NCBI GenBank assembly: GCA_932521025.1
Contig: OW051472.1
Location: forward strand, 5,704,001 to 5,768,000
DNA length: 64,000 nucleotides
Origin: Oscheius onirici
Taxonomy: Eukaryota > Nematoda > Chromadorea > Rhabditida > Rhabditidae
Reading direction: 5' to 3'
In this document: positions 45,301-57,380 of the stretch, in pieces
Numbering within the stretch: position 1 is the first letter of the stretch
Layout: every line of letters starts with the position of its first letter
Position numbers and translations under genes: made by a program
Notes under the pieces: generated by a model
The model's input: only the letters and a program-made list of their open reading frames with translations
The model's database searches: none
Told to the model about the DNA's origin: nothing

Positions 45301-48300
45301 GTCTACGACTAGCACAACTCCAACAACAACGTCGACTTCCACGACTAGCACAACTCCAACAACAACGTCGACGTCCACGACTAGCACAACTCCAACAACA
45401 ACGTCGACCTCGACGAGCACGACTTCGACGTCTACGACTAGCACAACTCCAACAACAACGTCGACATCCACGACTAGCACAACTCCAACCACGACTTCGA
45501 CCTCGACGAGCACGACTTCGACGTCTACGACTAGCACAACTCCAGCAACAACGTCGACTTCCACGACTAGCACAACTCCAACAACAACGTCGACGTCCAC
45601 GACTAGCACAACTCCAACAACAACGTCGACATCCACGACTAGCACAACTCCAACAACAACGTCGACTTCAACAACTAGCACAACTCCAACCACGACTTCG
45701 ACCTCGACGAGCACGACTTCGACGTCTACGACTAGCACAACTCCAACAACAACGTCGACCTCGACGAGCACGACTTCGACGTCTACGACTAGCACAACTC
45801 CAACAACAACGTCGACTTCCACGACTAGCACAACTCCAACAACAACGTCGACGTCCACGACTAGCACAACTCCAACCACGACTTCGACCTCGACGAGCAC
45901 GACTTCGACGTCTATGAGTAGCACAACTCCAACAACAACGTCGACATCCACGACTAGCACAACTCCAACCACGACTTCGACCTCGACGAGCACGACTTCG
46001 ACGTCTACGACTAGCACAACTCCAACAACAACGTCGACTTCCACGACTAGCACAACTCCAACAACAACGTTGACGTCCACGACTAGCACAACTCCAACAA
46101 CAACGTCGACATCCACGACTAGCACAACTCCAACAACAACGTCGACCTCGACGAGCACGACGTCGACTTCCACGACTAGCACAACTCCAACCACGACTTC
46201 GACCTCGACGAGCACGACTTCGACGTCTACGACTAGCACAACTCCAACAACAACGTCGACATCCACGACTAGCACAACTCCAACCACGACTTCGACCTCG
46301 ACGAGCACGACTTCGACGTCTACGACTAGCACAACTCCAACAACAACGTCGACGTCCACGACTAGCACAACTCCAACAACAACGTCGACCTCGACGAGCA
46401 CGACTTCGACGTCTACGACTAGCACAACTCCAACAACAACGTCGACATCCACGACTAGCACAACTCCAACCACGACTTCGACCTCGACGAGCACGACTTC
46501 GACGTCTACGACTAGCACAACTCCAACAACAACGTCGACTTCCACGACTAGCACAACTCCAACAACAACGTCGACGTCCACGACTAGCACAACTCCAACA
46601 ACAACGTCGACCTCGACGAGCACGACGTCGACTTCCACGACTAGCACAACTCCAACCACGACTTCGACCTCGACGAGCACGACGTCGACGTCCACGACTA
46701 GCACAACTCCAACAACAACGTCGACCTCGACGAGCACGACGTCGACGTCCACGACTAGCACAACTCCAACAACAACGTCGACTTCAACAACTAGCACAAC
46801 TCCAACCACGACTTCGACCTCGACGAGCACGACTTCGACGTCTACGACTAGCACAACTCCAACAACAACGTCGACGTCCACGACTAGCACAACTCCAACA
46901 ACAACGTCGACCTCGACGAGCACGACTTCGACGTCTACGACTAGCACAACTCCAACAACAACGTCGACATCCACGACTAGCACAACTCCAACCACGACTT
47001 CGACCTCGACGAGCACGACTTCGACGTCTACGACTAGCACAACTCCAACAACAACGTCGACTTCCACGACTAGCACAACTCCAACAACAACGTCGACGTC
47101 CACGACTAGCACAACTCCAACAACAACGTCGACCTCGACGAGCACGACGTCGACTTCCACGACTAGCACAACTCCAACCACGACTTCGACCTCGACGAGC
47201 ACGACTTCGACGTCTACGACTAGCACAACTCCAACCACGACTTCGACCTCGACGAGCACGACGTCGACGTCCACGACTAGCACAACTCCAACAACAACGT
47301 CGACCTCGACGAGCACGACGTCGACGTCCACGACTAGCACAACTCCAACAACAACGTCGACTTCAACAACTAGCACAACTCCAACCACGACTTCGACCTC
47401 GACGAGCACGACTTCGACGTCTACGACTAGCACAACTCCAACAACAACGTCGACCTCGACGAGCACGACTTCGACGTCTACGACTAGCACAACTCCAACA
47501 ACAACGTCGACTTCCACGACTAGCACAACTCCAACAACAACGTCGACCTCGACGAGCACGACTTCGACGTCTACGACTAGCACAACTCCAACAACAACGT
47601 CGACTTCCACGACTAGCACAACTCCAACAACAACGTCGACCTCGACGAGCACGACTTCGACGTCTACGACTAGCACAACTCCAACAACAACGTCGACATC
47701 CACGACTAGCACAACTCCAACCACGACTTCGACCTCGACGAGCACGACTTCGACGTCTACGACTAGCACAACTCCAACAACAACGTCGACGTCCACGACT
47801 AGCACAACTCCAACAACAACGTCGACTTCAACAACTAGCACAACTCCAACCACGACTTCGACCTCGACGAGCACGACTTCGACGTCTACGACTAGCACAA
47901 CTCCAACAACAACGTCGACCTCGACGAGCACGACTTCGACGTCTACGACTAGCACAACTCCAACAACAACGTCGACTTCCACGACTAGCACAACTCCAAC
48001 AACAACGTCGACGTCCACGACTAGCACAACTCCAACAACAACGTCGACCTCGACGAGCACGACTTCGACGTCTACGACTAGCACAACTCCAACAACAACG
48101 TCGACATCCACGACTAGCACAACTCCAACCACGACTTCGACCTCGACGAGCACGACTTCGACGTCTACGACTAGCACAACTCCAACAACAACGTCGACTT
48201 CCACGACTAGCACAACTCCAACAACAACGTCGACCTCGACGAGCACGACTTCGACGTCTACGACTAGCACAACTCCAACAACAACGTCGACATCCACGAC

Positions 48301-51300
48301 TAGCACAACTCCAACCACGACTTCGACCTCGACGAGCACGACTTCGACGTCTACGACTAGCACAACTCCAACAACAACGTCGACGTCCACGACTAGCACA
48401 ACTCCAACAACAACGTCGACCTCGACGAGCACGACTTCGACGTCTACGACTAGCACAACTCCAACAACAACGTCGACTTCCACGACTAGCACAACTCCAA
48501 CAACAACGTCGACGTCCACGACTAGCACAACTCCAACAACAACGTCGACATCCACGACTAGCACAACTCCAACAACAACGTCGACCTCGACGAGCACGAC
48601 GTCGACTTCCACGACTAGCACAACTCCAACCACGACTTCGACTTCAACAACTAGCACAACTCCAACCACGACTTCGACCTCGACGAGCACGACTTCGACG
48701 TCTACGACTAGCACAACTCCAACAACAACGTCGACGTCCACGACTAGCACAACTCCAACAACAACGTCGACATCCACGACTAGCACAACCCCAACAACAA
48801 CGTCGACCTCGACGAGCACGACTTCGACGTCTACGACTAGCACAACTCCAACAACAACGTCGACATCCACGACTAGCACAACTCCAACCACGACTTCGAC
48901 CTTGACGAGCACGACTTCGACGTCTACGACTAGCACAACTCCAACAACAACGTCGACCTCGACGAGCACGACTTCGACGTCTACGACTAGCACAACTCCA
49001 ACAACAACGTCGACATCCACGACTAGCACAACTCCAACCACGACTTCGACCTCGACGAGCACGACTTCGACGTCTACGACTAGCACAACTCCAACAACAA
49101 CGTCGACGTCCACGACTAGCACAACTCCAACAACAACGTCGACCTCGACGAGCACGACTTCGACGTCTACGACTAGCACAACTCCAACAACAACGTCGAC
49201 TTCCACGACTAGCACAACTCCAACAACAACGTCGACGTCCACGACTAGCACAACTCCAACAACAACGTCGACATCCACGACTAGCACAACTCCAACAACA
49301 ACGTCGACCTCGACGAGCACGACGTCGACTTCCACGACTAGCACAACTCCAACCACGACTTCGACTTCAACAACTAGCACAACTCCAACCACGACTTCGA
49401 CCTCGACGAGCACGACTTCGACGTCTACGACTAGCACAACTCCAACAACAACGTCGACGTCCACGACTAGCACAACTCCAACAACAACGTCGACATCCAC
49501 GACTAGCACAACCCCAACAACAACGTCGACTTCAACAACTAGCACAACTCCAACAACAACGTCGACGTCCACGACTAGCACAACTCCAACAACAACGTCG
49601 ACCTCGACGAGCACGACGTCGACTTCCACGACTAGCACAACTCCAACCACGACTTCGACCTCGACGAGCACGACTTCGACGTCTACGACTAGCACAACTC
49701 CAACAACAACGTCGACATCCACGACTAGCACAACTCCAACCACGACTTCGACCTCGACGAGCACGACTTCGACGTCTACGACTAGCACAACTCCAACAAC
49801 AACGTCGACGTCCACGACTAGCACAACTCCAACAACAACGTCGATTTCGACGAGCACGACTTCGACGTCTACGACTAGCACAACTCCAACAACAACGTCG
49901 ACCTCGACGAGCACGACTTCGACGTCCACGACTAGCACAACTCCAACCACGACTTCGACTTCAACAACTAGCACAACTCCAACCACGACTTCGACCTCGA
50001 CGAGCACGACTTCGACGTCTACGACTAGCACAACTCCAACAACAACGTCGACGTCCACTACTAGCACAACTCCAACAACAACGTCGACATCCACGACTAG
50101 CACAACTCCAACAACAACGTCGACCTTGACGAGCACGACTTCGACGTCTACGACTAGCACAACTCCAACAACAACGTCGACATCCACGACTAGCACAACT
50201 CCAACAACAACGTCGACGTCCACGACTAGCACATCTCCAACAACAACGTCGACATCCACGACTAGCACAACTCCAACCACGACTTCGACCTCGACGAGCA
50301 CGACTTCGACGTCTACGACTGGCACAACTCCAACAACAACGTCGACGTCCACTACTAGCACAACTCCAACAACAACGTCGACATCCACGACTAGCACAAC
50401 TCCAACAACAACGTCGACGTCCACGACTAGCACAACTCCAACAACAACGTCGACATCCACGACTAGCACAACTCCAACCACGACTTCGACCTCGACGAGC
50501 ACGACTTCGACGTCTACGACTGGCACAACTCCAACAACAACGTCGACGTCCACGACTAGCACAACTCCAACAACAACGTCGACCTCGACGAGCACGACTC
50601 CGACGTCTACGACTAGCACAACTCCAACAACAACGTCGACATCCACGACTAGCACAACTCCAACAACAACGTCGACGTCCACGACTAGCACAACTCCAAC
50701 AACAACGTCGACTTCAACAACTAGCACAACTCCAACCACGACTTCGACCTCGACGAGCACGACTTCGACGTCTACGACTAGCACAACTCCAACGACAACG
50801 TCGACCTCGACGAGCACGACGTCGACTTCCACGACTAGCACAACTCCAACCACGACTTCGACCTCGACGAGCACGACTTCGACGTCTACGACTAGCACAA
50901 CTCCAACAACAACGTCGACATCCACGACTAGCACAACTCCAACCACGACTTCGACCTCGACGAGCACGACTTCGACGTCTACGACTAGCACAACTCCAAC
51001 AACAACGTCGACGTCCACGACTAGCACAACTCCAACAACAACGTCGACCTCGACGAGCACGACTTCGACGTCTACGACTAGCACAACTCCAACAACAACG
51101 TCGACATCCACGACTAGCACAACTCCAACCACGACTTCGACCTCGACGAGCACGACTTCGACGTCTACGACTAGCACAACTCCAACAACAACGTCGACCT
51201 CGACGAGCACGACTTCGACGTCTACGACTAGCACAACTCCAACAACAACGTCGACATCCACGACTAGCACAACTCCGACCACGACTTCGACCTCGACGAG

Positions 51301-54300
51301 CACGACTTCGACGTCCACGACTAGCACAACTCCAACAACAACGTCGACATCGACGAGCACGACTTCGACTTCCACGACTAGCATAACTCCAACAACAACG
51401 TCGACTTCAACAACTATCACAACTCCAACCACGACTTCGACCTCGACGAGCACGACTTCGACGTCCACGACTAGCACAACTCCAACAACAACGTCGACAT
51501 CCACGACTAGCACAACTCCAACAACAACGTCGACTTCAACAACTACAACAACCACCACATGTTTGCTTATAGGCGGTATTACCTTTTTGTATTTTCAGTG
51601 CCCACTTCCTGTTGTCCTGCTGGCGGTATCTGGTCAGAATGGACAGCTGCTGGCACCTGCGGGGATACGTGTGGATCATGTGCTCAACTTACCTACACGC
51701 GTGAATGTCTCACAGATTCAACAACCTGCCCTTGCAAGTGAGGTTACAGTCAAAAATAGCACTTCTTACTTTTTAGTGGGACAAGTTCTGTTATTCGTAA
51801 CTGTGCAACAAATGTTTGCTATTATCCCAGGTTAGTTTGGTCAATAATCTTTTGTAAAACATGTCATTGTCAAATTTAATAACTTCGTGGAAGTAGCTAA
51901 CTGTTAATATTTATTGGTTAGGGAAACATTTTTTTTAGACTGTCATGCTGTGCTCCCTACAAATCTATGGTAGTGAACTCAACATTCCAATGCGGCCCTC
52001 AAGTTAGTTGTCTTTTTTTCTCATCAAAGAAAAGTTTAGCCTGTTGAACCAGCAGGACCTGTACTTTCAAAGTATTGCTGTCAACAAAGTGGTTTCTGGG
52101 CTCCTTGGGGTACTTGGAGCGACTGCACTGGTGGAACCTGTGGAACAGTAAGTTTTACTGTTAACATGATAATTTAGCTAATTCCAGTGCGGTACTTCTA
52201 CTAGGAACAGAACTTGTTATTCAACCAAGGTGAGCAGATTTTCTTTTTGCCGAATTTATCCCTGAATTCAGTGGGGATGTGCCTGCGAAGGAAACTCGAC
52301 GGAGTCAATGACCTGCCGTACCGTTGGAACCTGGTCGGAATGGACGGTACAAATGTTTGCCTATTACCAACCAAGTTGGTTTAGGTCGAAACGGCCTGCC
52401 CCGCAGCTCCATGCGGATCCTGCAACATGCAAAAGCTCACAAGAAACTGTAGCTCTACCACATGTCCCTGCTTGTAAGAGTCTTCCTAATAATGGTTCAC
52501 AGCGTATTTTCAGCGGTGATTCTACTGTCTATCGAAACTGTAACGCGGCTCCTTGCACCACCAATGGGACTGTTGTGACAAATGCCACTTGTTGTTCTCC
52601 ATATACTCTGCAAGATCCCAACGGAAACAATTTGACTACGTGTGGTCCAGCGGTACTAACATTTACTTAGATAAATTGAGCATTTTCAGGCTTCTCCAAC
52701 TCCCTCACCTTCTCCCATGACTTGCGGAGGCAACGCGTCTTGCTGTGCCATCGGTGGAGTTTGGTCTGAATGGTCCGCCGGAGGTTTGACAATTAGTCTA
52801 ACTCGAATATGAAAACCTTTCTCAGGAACCTGTTCTGACACTTGCGGAAACTGTGGAACCACAACAAAGACTCGCTTCTGTACCAGTATGGACTATGGAT
52901 GCCCTTGTTCTGGACCAACCGCGAAACAAGCAGAATGTGGAAACACTGTCTGCTTGTACCCAAGAAATTCATGCTGTGGAACGAGACAGAAAATTATTGA
53001 CCAAGCTGCCAACACCTTTGTCTGTTCCAACTCAGATGACACATCACCACCACCTTCAAATCTCTGCTGGACATGCTGCCCTGCAAGCGGCGGATACTGG
53101 TCTGAATGGTCCGGTGGAACTGGTTAGTAAGCAATTGTAAACTAAATGTTAACAAATTCTTACAGCTTGTTCTGACACCTGTGGTTCTTGTGGAAACACA
53201 ACACAGACGCGTCAATGTTTGACCACCGCTCAGAACTGCAGCTGCATGTAAGTTTCTGTGTAGTTTACTAATTTTACGTATTTTTCAGTGGAGCAAGCAC
53301 AAGAATCATCAACTGCAACATTGGCGTCTGCTACTATCCGAGACTGTCTTGCTGCACTCCCTACTCCTCTATGGTCAGCAACTCCAGCTTCATCTGTGGA
53401 CCGCAACCCAACTACACAACACCGTATGCTCCTTACGATGAAAACTGTACGCTGCCCCCTCCAACTTGCTGCCAACCTGGCGGAAGCTGGTCCGAATGGA
53501 CTGCTGATCGCCAGTGTACAGACTATTGCGGAGCCTGTGGAAATGTAACCTACACAAGAACATGCTTGTCTACTGCTAGTGGATGTCCTTGCACGTATGC
53601 TTGCCAAAATATTTCCAGGTACTAATTATTTTAGTGGATCTTCAAACTACTCTACACAATGTAACACCGGCGTCTGCTACTATCCTCGTCTGTCTTGCTG
53701 CCCTGGATATTCGGCTATGGTCATTAATGGAACCGCACAATGTGGAGTGACTGTATGTTAACATGCTCATTCAATGAAAACGATTTAATTTAGCCAGCAG
53801 CACCAACAGATGTAGCAGCTTCTCCCTCGCCTGGCTGTCCGAACTGCTGTCCAACTTACGGAATCTGGAGCGAATGGGTCACAACTACAGCTTGTAATGA
53901 CACTTGTGGAGCATGTGGTATGTCGGTGATTCAAAGAACATGTCTCTCCGATAGTTACGGTTGTCCCTGCACGTAAGTACATATGCTAGGCTGGACAGAA
54001 TTTTTTAGCGGAGTAACAACATTCAATCAGCCGTGTGCTACAACTGTTTGTCTCTACCCGAGAGCTTCTTGCTGTTCTGTATGTTTCAAGAAGATTTTAT
54101 ATATTTTATTATTTTAGCCTTACACCAAAAAAATCATTGGCTCTAGTTTCGCCTGCGGCACCGTACCAACACCTGTCAACCAGATTGTTGCAACTACCTG
54201 TTGCCCACCAAGTAATCACCTCGTCATTATCTTTTTCATTATATGTTTTAGGCGGTCTCGGTCTCTGGTCTCCATGGACAGCATGGACCACGTGTTCTGC

Positions 54301-54860
54301 AACTTGCGGTTTGTGCGGTACTCAGACCAGATCGAGAGTCTGTAGCAGCGCCAAGGTTGGATGCCCATGCGTGTAAGTCATTCTGTATCCAAAATCCTAA
54401 AAATGGTTTTCAGCGGAAATACCACACAGACTCAATCCTGTGGACAAGGAACCTGCACTGGAGCTACACCTTGCTGTAGTGGCAAGTATCAGGCCGTTGG
54501 ATATGATGGAGCCACTTTCTGTACAGATCAGCCAGTAAGTTCTAACTTGTTTTGCTAGCAATACTTCTCTTTTAGCCTGCAACTTGCACTGGAACATGGA
54601 CCGCCTGGATGACGAGTAGCGGAGGTTTGATAATATCCTTGCTCAAAATGTGAAACCTTTTTTCAGGATCTTGTAACGACACTTGCGGAAATTGCGGTGT
54701 CATTCCACAGTATCGTTACTGCTGGCCATCTGGATGCCAATGCAGCGGAGCCTTCGCTGCCAACAACGCCTGCGGTAACACCGTTTGCCTGTACCCACGT
54801 GCCTCATGCTGTGCTCCCTACACGAAGAAAATCGTCAGCGGAAAATTTGTTTGCGCTTAA
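30329..54860 (+). CDS. giant secreted mucin: signal peptide, C6 domain, 20-kb Thr/Ser array, nine TSP1-like modules
   Basis: 27 exons in compatible phases give about 7,767 residues. Exons 1-6 (30329-30430, 30471-30599, 30642-30689, 30736-30822, 30862-30933, 30975-31101) encode a signal peptide (LWVPLTLLVFISTA), a basic RRSVRS segment and a six-Cys domain (CQDC...C...GCDQITVTC...LPC...FSC) typical of the nematode C6/DUF281 family. Exon 7 (31257 or 31266 to 51560) is the Thr/Ser/Pro array. Exons 8-27 (51599-54860) hold nine Cys-rich modules with WSEW or WxxW, CxDTCGxCG and RxC, as in thrombospondin type-1 repeats, alternating with a CYYPRxSCC element. No membrane segment near the C-terminus (KFVCA), so it is probably secreted: cuticle, gut lumen or mucus are guesses. 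AATAAA at 54880. The acceptor of exon 7 is weak and is the least certain junction. Confidence 0.8.
31284..51550 (+). repeat. 20-kb coding tandem array of 36-bp and 57-bp units
   Basis: The short unit is 12 codons (TTPTTTSTSTTS); the long unit adds 21 bp (seven codons) to give 19 codons (TTPTTTSTSTSTTSTSTTS). Units mix irregularly but in larger copies: 31321-31930 recurs 600 bp on almost exactly, rare words at 32719, 32884 and 33221 recur at +1581, and those at 43315, 43738 and 44071 recur at +966. Nearly every unit has GTCGAC. Non-synonymous changes are rare (Ser-Met-Ser-Ser, Ala, Leu, Ile, Gly), while third positions vary, which suggests the protein pattern is maintained. No stop or frameshift occurs in about 6,760 codons. 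Potential heavy O-glycosylation. Confidence 0.95.
51361..53724. repeat. long inverted repeat, right arm
   Basis: Partner of 9128-11481. The boundary inside the array is sharp: the base before 51361 already differs from its counterpart at 11482. Confidence 0.85.
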
Positions 54861-55158
54861 ACACGCAAGTGATCAGACAAATAAATCTTATGCATTGTAT
54901 TTTCTTGTTGAAAAATAATACGACTGTGGATTGTAAGGAAGACAAACTAAGTCTTCTCCTAGAACAGTCTAACTAGTTTTTAGTTCAATTGATATCTGTT
55001 TCTAAATTTTGAGTCTAGCTGATCAAGTTCAACTGGTCTCTGAGTCCTCGATCATCTACAGTCATGTCAGCTGATCAGCAAAATGTTTAACCACACTGCG
55101 TCAACTAGTCCGAGAACAAGTATGAGCCAAATATATATTTATTGCGTTACAGACACTT

Positions 55159-56556
55159 TTATACACATTCCACAAAATCAAGATCCCGTTTTGAAGCGCT
55201 CTCCCAGTTTGTATTCTCGACAGAAATCTGCGTCTGTACTGGGCGATTGTTGTTTTCTTCAGCTTTGTATTCCGGAGGGGCCTCGGTTGTGGCCATAAGA
55301 TCACCGGAACCGTGGAGACCGACAAAGATCTTGTAGAAGATGGCTCCGATCAGTGCTCCAGCGAAGGGAATGAACAGTGGAATCCAGAAATAGTGGCCGT
55401 GAGCGCTTAAACGATACTATCAGCACAAAAATAGTTTGATGCTTACGTAAAGACCTCGACTCCATAGCCGACACAGAGACAAAGCAGTCTAGGGCCAAGA
55501 TCTCTGGCAGGGTTCATGGCGAATCCAGCATTGGCACCAAACGTCATAGCAATCTGAAGTGAGCTTATTAGGCATGCAGCTCAAATCTCTATACCATTGT
55601 TACAATGGATCCGGCTAGTGGGGGAATCATAGGAGGAGGAATATTGTGCCTCTTGTCGGTAATCAAATGAATCAGTCCGGAAAGCATAGCCGTTCCGATT
55701 ATCTGGAAGACATGAATCAGAGAGAATATAAATTCACCTACTTGATCAACTACGGCTCCCCAAACACTCAAATGCTCCTTCGGGAAGGTGACAAACAACT
55801 CTGCTGTGTGACCATATCCTGTGACTGAACGTGATCCACCGTCCAGTTTCTTGAGATCGTCGTAATGGCCAAAATAGGCCACGCCGGCTCCGAGGAATGC
55901 GCCGACTACTTGGACAAAAATGTAGATTGGAAGTTTCCAAAGAGGAAAGTTGCTCAGAATAAATTGCGAAAAACTGATCGCTGGGTTCAGATGGGCTCCT
56001 GAAAACGAACTCTCTGTTACATTATGAGTAAACGAACCTGAGACAGATGCCGCCAGATAGCACCCAAATGTGAATCCTATTCCCCAAGCGATATGTTGAG
56101 AAGTAGAGTTTTCGACAGTTGCAGCCGCAGCTTGGATATTTGCCGAGTTACCGATCAGCTAAAATGCGGGAGAATAAAGTAGGGTTTATTTTTCTAGCTC
56201 TAGTTTTGTTCAAAAAGAAAAACAGAATACCGTAGTCTTACATCTTTTTGTTTCTTAACCAAATTATTGCGAAGAGAAAAGTTAGATACGAAAGGTTGAA
56301 TAAAAAACATTCGAAATGTGTGGGAATAGAACCCGAGCCCGTTTGCATTCCAATCATCGATCTAACCGACTGCGTCAGGCAAGGAAAACCTTGAAGAAAT
56401 CAAAATAAAGTAAAAATATGAAAATCTTACTACAAGAAAGAAGGTGCCAATACATTCTGCTAGCATTTCTCTGATCAGGGGCATATTCTCTATCCGAAGC
56501 ATTGACAGTCCATTATTCAAAAGACTGCGTGGATCACGCACTTTGGGAAGCCGCAT
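55159..56556 (-). CDS. aquaglyceroporin (MIP family)
   Basis: Channel for water and small solutes such as glycerol in the plasma membrane (family knowledge). Exons 56556-56431, 56158-56038, 55998-55742, 55702-55595, 55553-55447 and 55405-55159 join in phase to 321 residues. Both half-helix motifs are present: AHLNPAIS and FAMNPARDLGPR. The Asp after the second NPAR marks the glycerol-conducting subclass. Six membrane segments are visible; the first begins REMLAECIGTFFLV. The cytoplasmic tail of about 60 residues is hydrophilic. Intron 1 (56159-56430) carries a tRNA-like segment. AATAAA on the minus strand (TTTATT at 55138-55143) lies just past the stop. Convergent with the giant gene, 298 bp apart. 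Confidence 0.92.
56317..56385 (-). other. tRNA-like segment in aquaporin intron 1
   Basis: The minus strand reads GACGCAGTCGGTTAGATC (A-box-like D arm) and, 25 bp later, GGGTTCTATTCCC (B-box-like T arm). The acceptor stem is not evident; probably a tRNA-derived pseudogene or SINE head, in sense with the host gene. Confidence 0.45.
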
Positions 56557-57380
56557 TACTGTAGACTGGATGGTCGAGAGCGCTTCCGCTCTCTCTCCTT
56601 TTTATGCTAGTCAGTTCGGCGGACAATGATCAGTTAACGGACAAAGATTGTCGAGTGTCCCCTTCTTTCAAATAAACATCCTTCTCACCTACTCATAGTC
56701 GTTTGTTACGGCTTAAAACAACAGTGAGAGGACGATCTTGCTCAAACATGCTTCCCCCGCTTGTGTGAACTACTGGATATGCGATCCTGAGAACTGTTTG
56801 ACAAGTGAGACGAACACATCATGTTAAACATCATTTCGTGAGAAATAGGAATCTTTATTCAATTTCATTTGTACATAGTACCAATCCAGAAAGAGTTCAG
56901 ATTGATCTTCGTTTTCCTGTTCATTGGCTTGGTACGTACTCGTAGCCAATCAGTGATCACTTTCTGCAAATTGGTCTTTTGAGCTGTATTTGCTTAAGGC
57001 TTGTTAACAGCACCGCTGACCACTACTAATGGTCGAGGCTGGTGCCACCGCTGTTTTCAACAACAGGAAGTTGTCGGTGAACAAATGTTTGATTTTTCAT
57101 GCTTGAGAGGAAAAGTGAACTGCGGGTAAGTGGTAATTTGGTAAATTTTTGATTGCGCTCCATGTTGCTTGAGTGGTCCATGTTTGAAAGCTACATGTTG
57201 GTAAATAAGCAAAATCTGGTTGGTTATTCTCAGAAATCAAAAACGCATACATGTAGATTCTTTTGTAGAGCCCTGTAGCTCGGATCCTGTTGGAGACGGC
57301 TGACCAATTCTTCGAAATCCCCTGCTCCCCTCACGGTCGTTGTCGATCAGGATCGTAGCAACAGGACCTGTTGTTCGTAC
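56557..57380. other. intergenic, nothing recognised
   Basis: Upstream flank of the aquaporin and downstream flank of GTPase-family copy B. No coding or repeat signal seen. Confidence 0.5.

Noticed and set aside
31284..51550. CRISPR-like array of short repeats
   Set aside because: Repeats are contiguous coding units without unique spacers, in a eukaryotic gene.
31252..51558. 6,768-codon antisense open frame (Val/Asp/Glu-rich) opposite the mucin exon
   Set aside because: It is a by-product of the repeat: the sense units contain no TTA, CTA or TCA in that antisense frame, so any length would stay open. It has no signal peptide, no splice partners and an implausible composition; the sense frame joins in phase to real exons on both sides.
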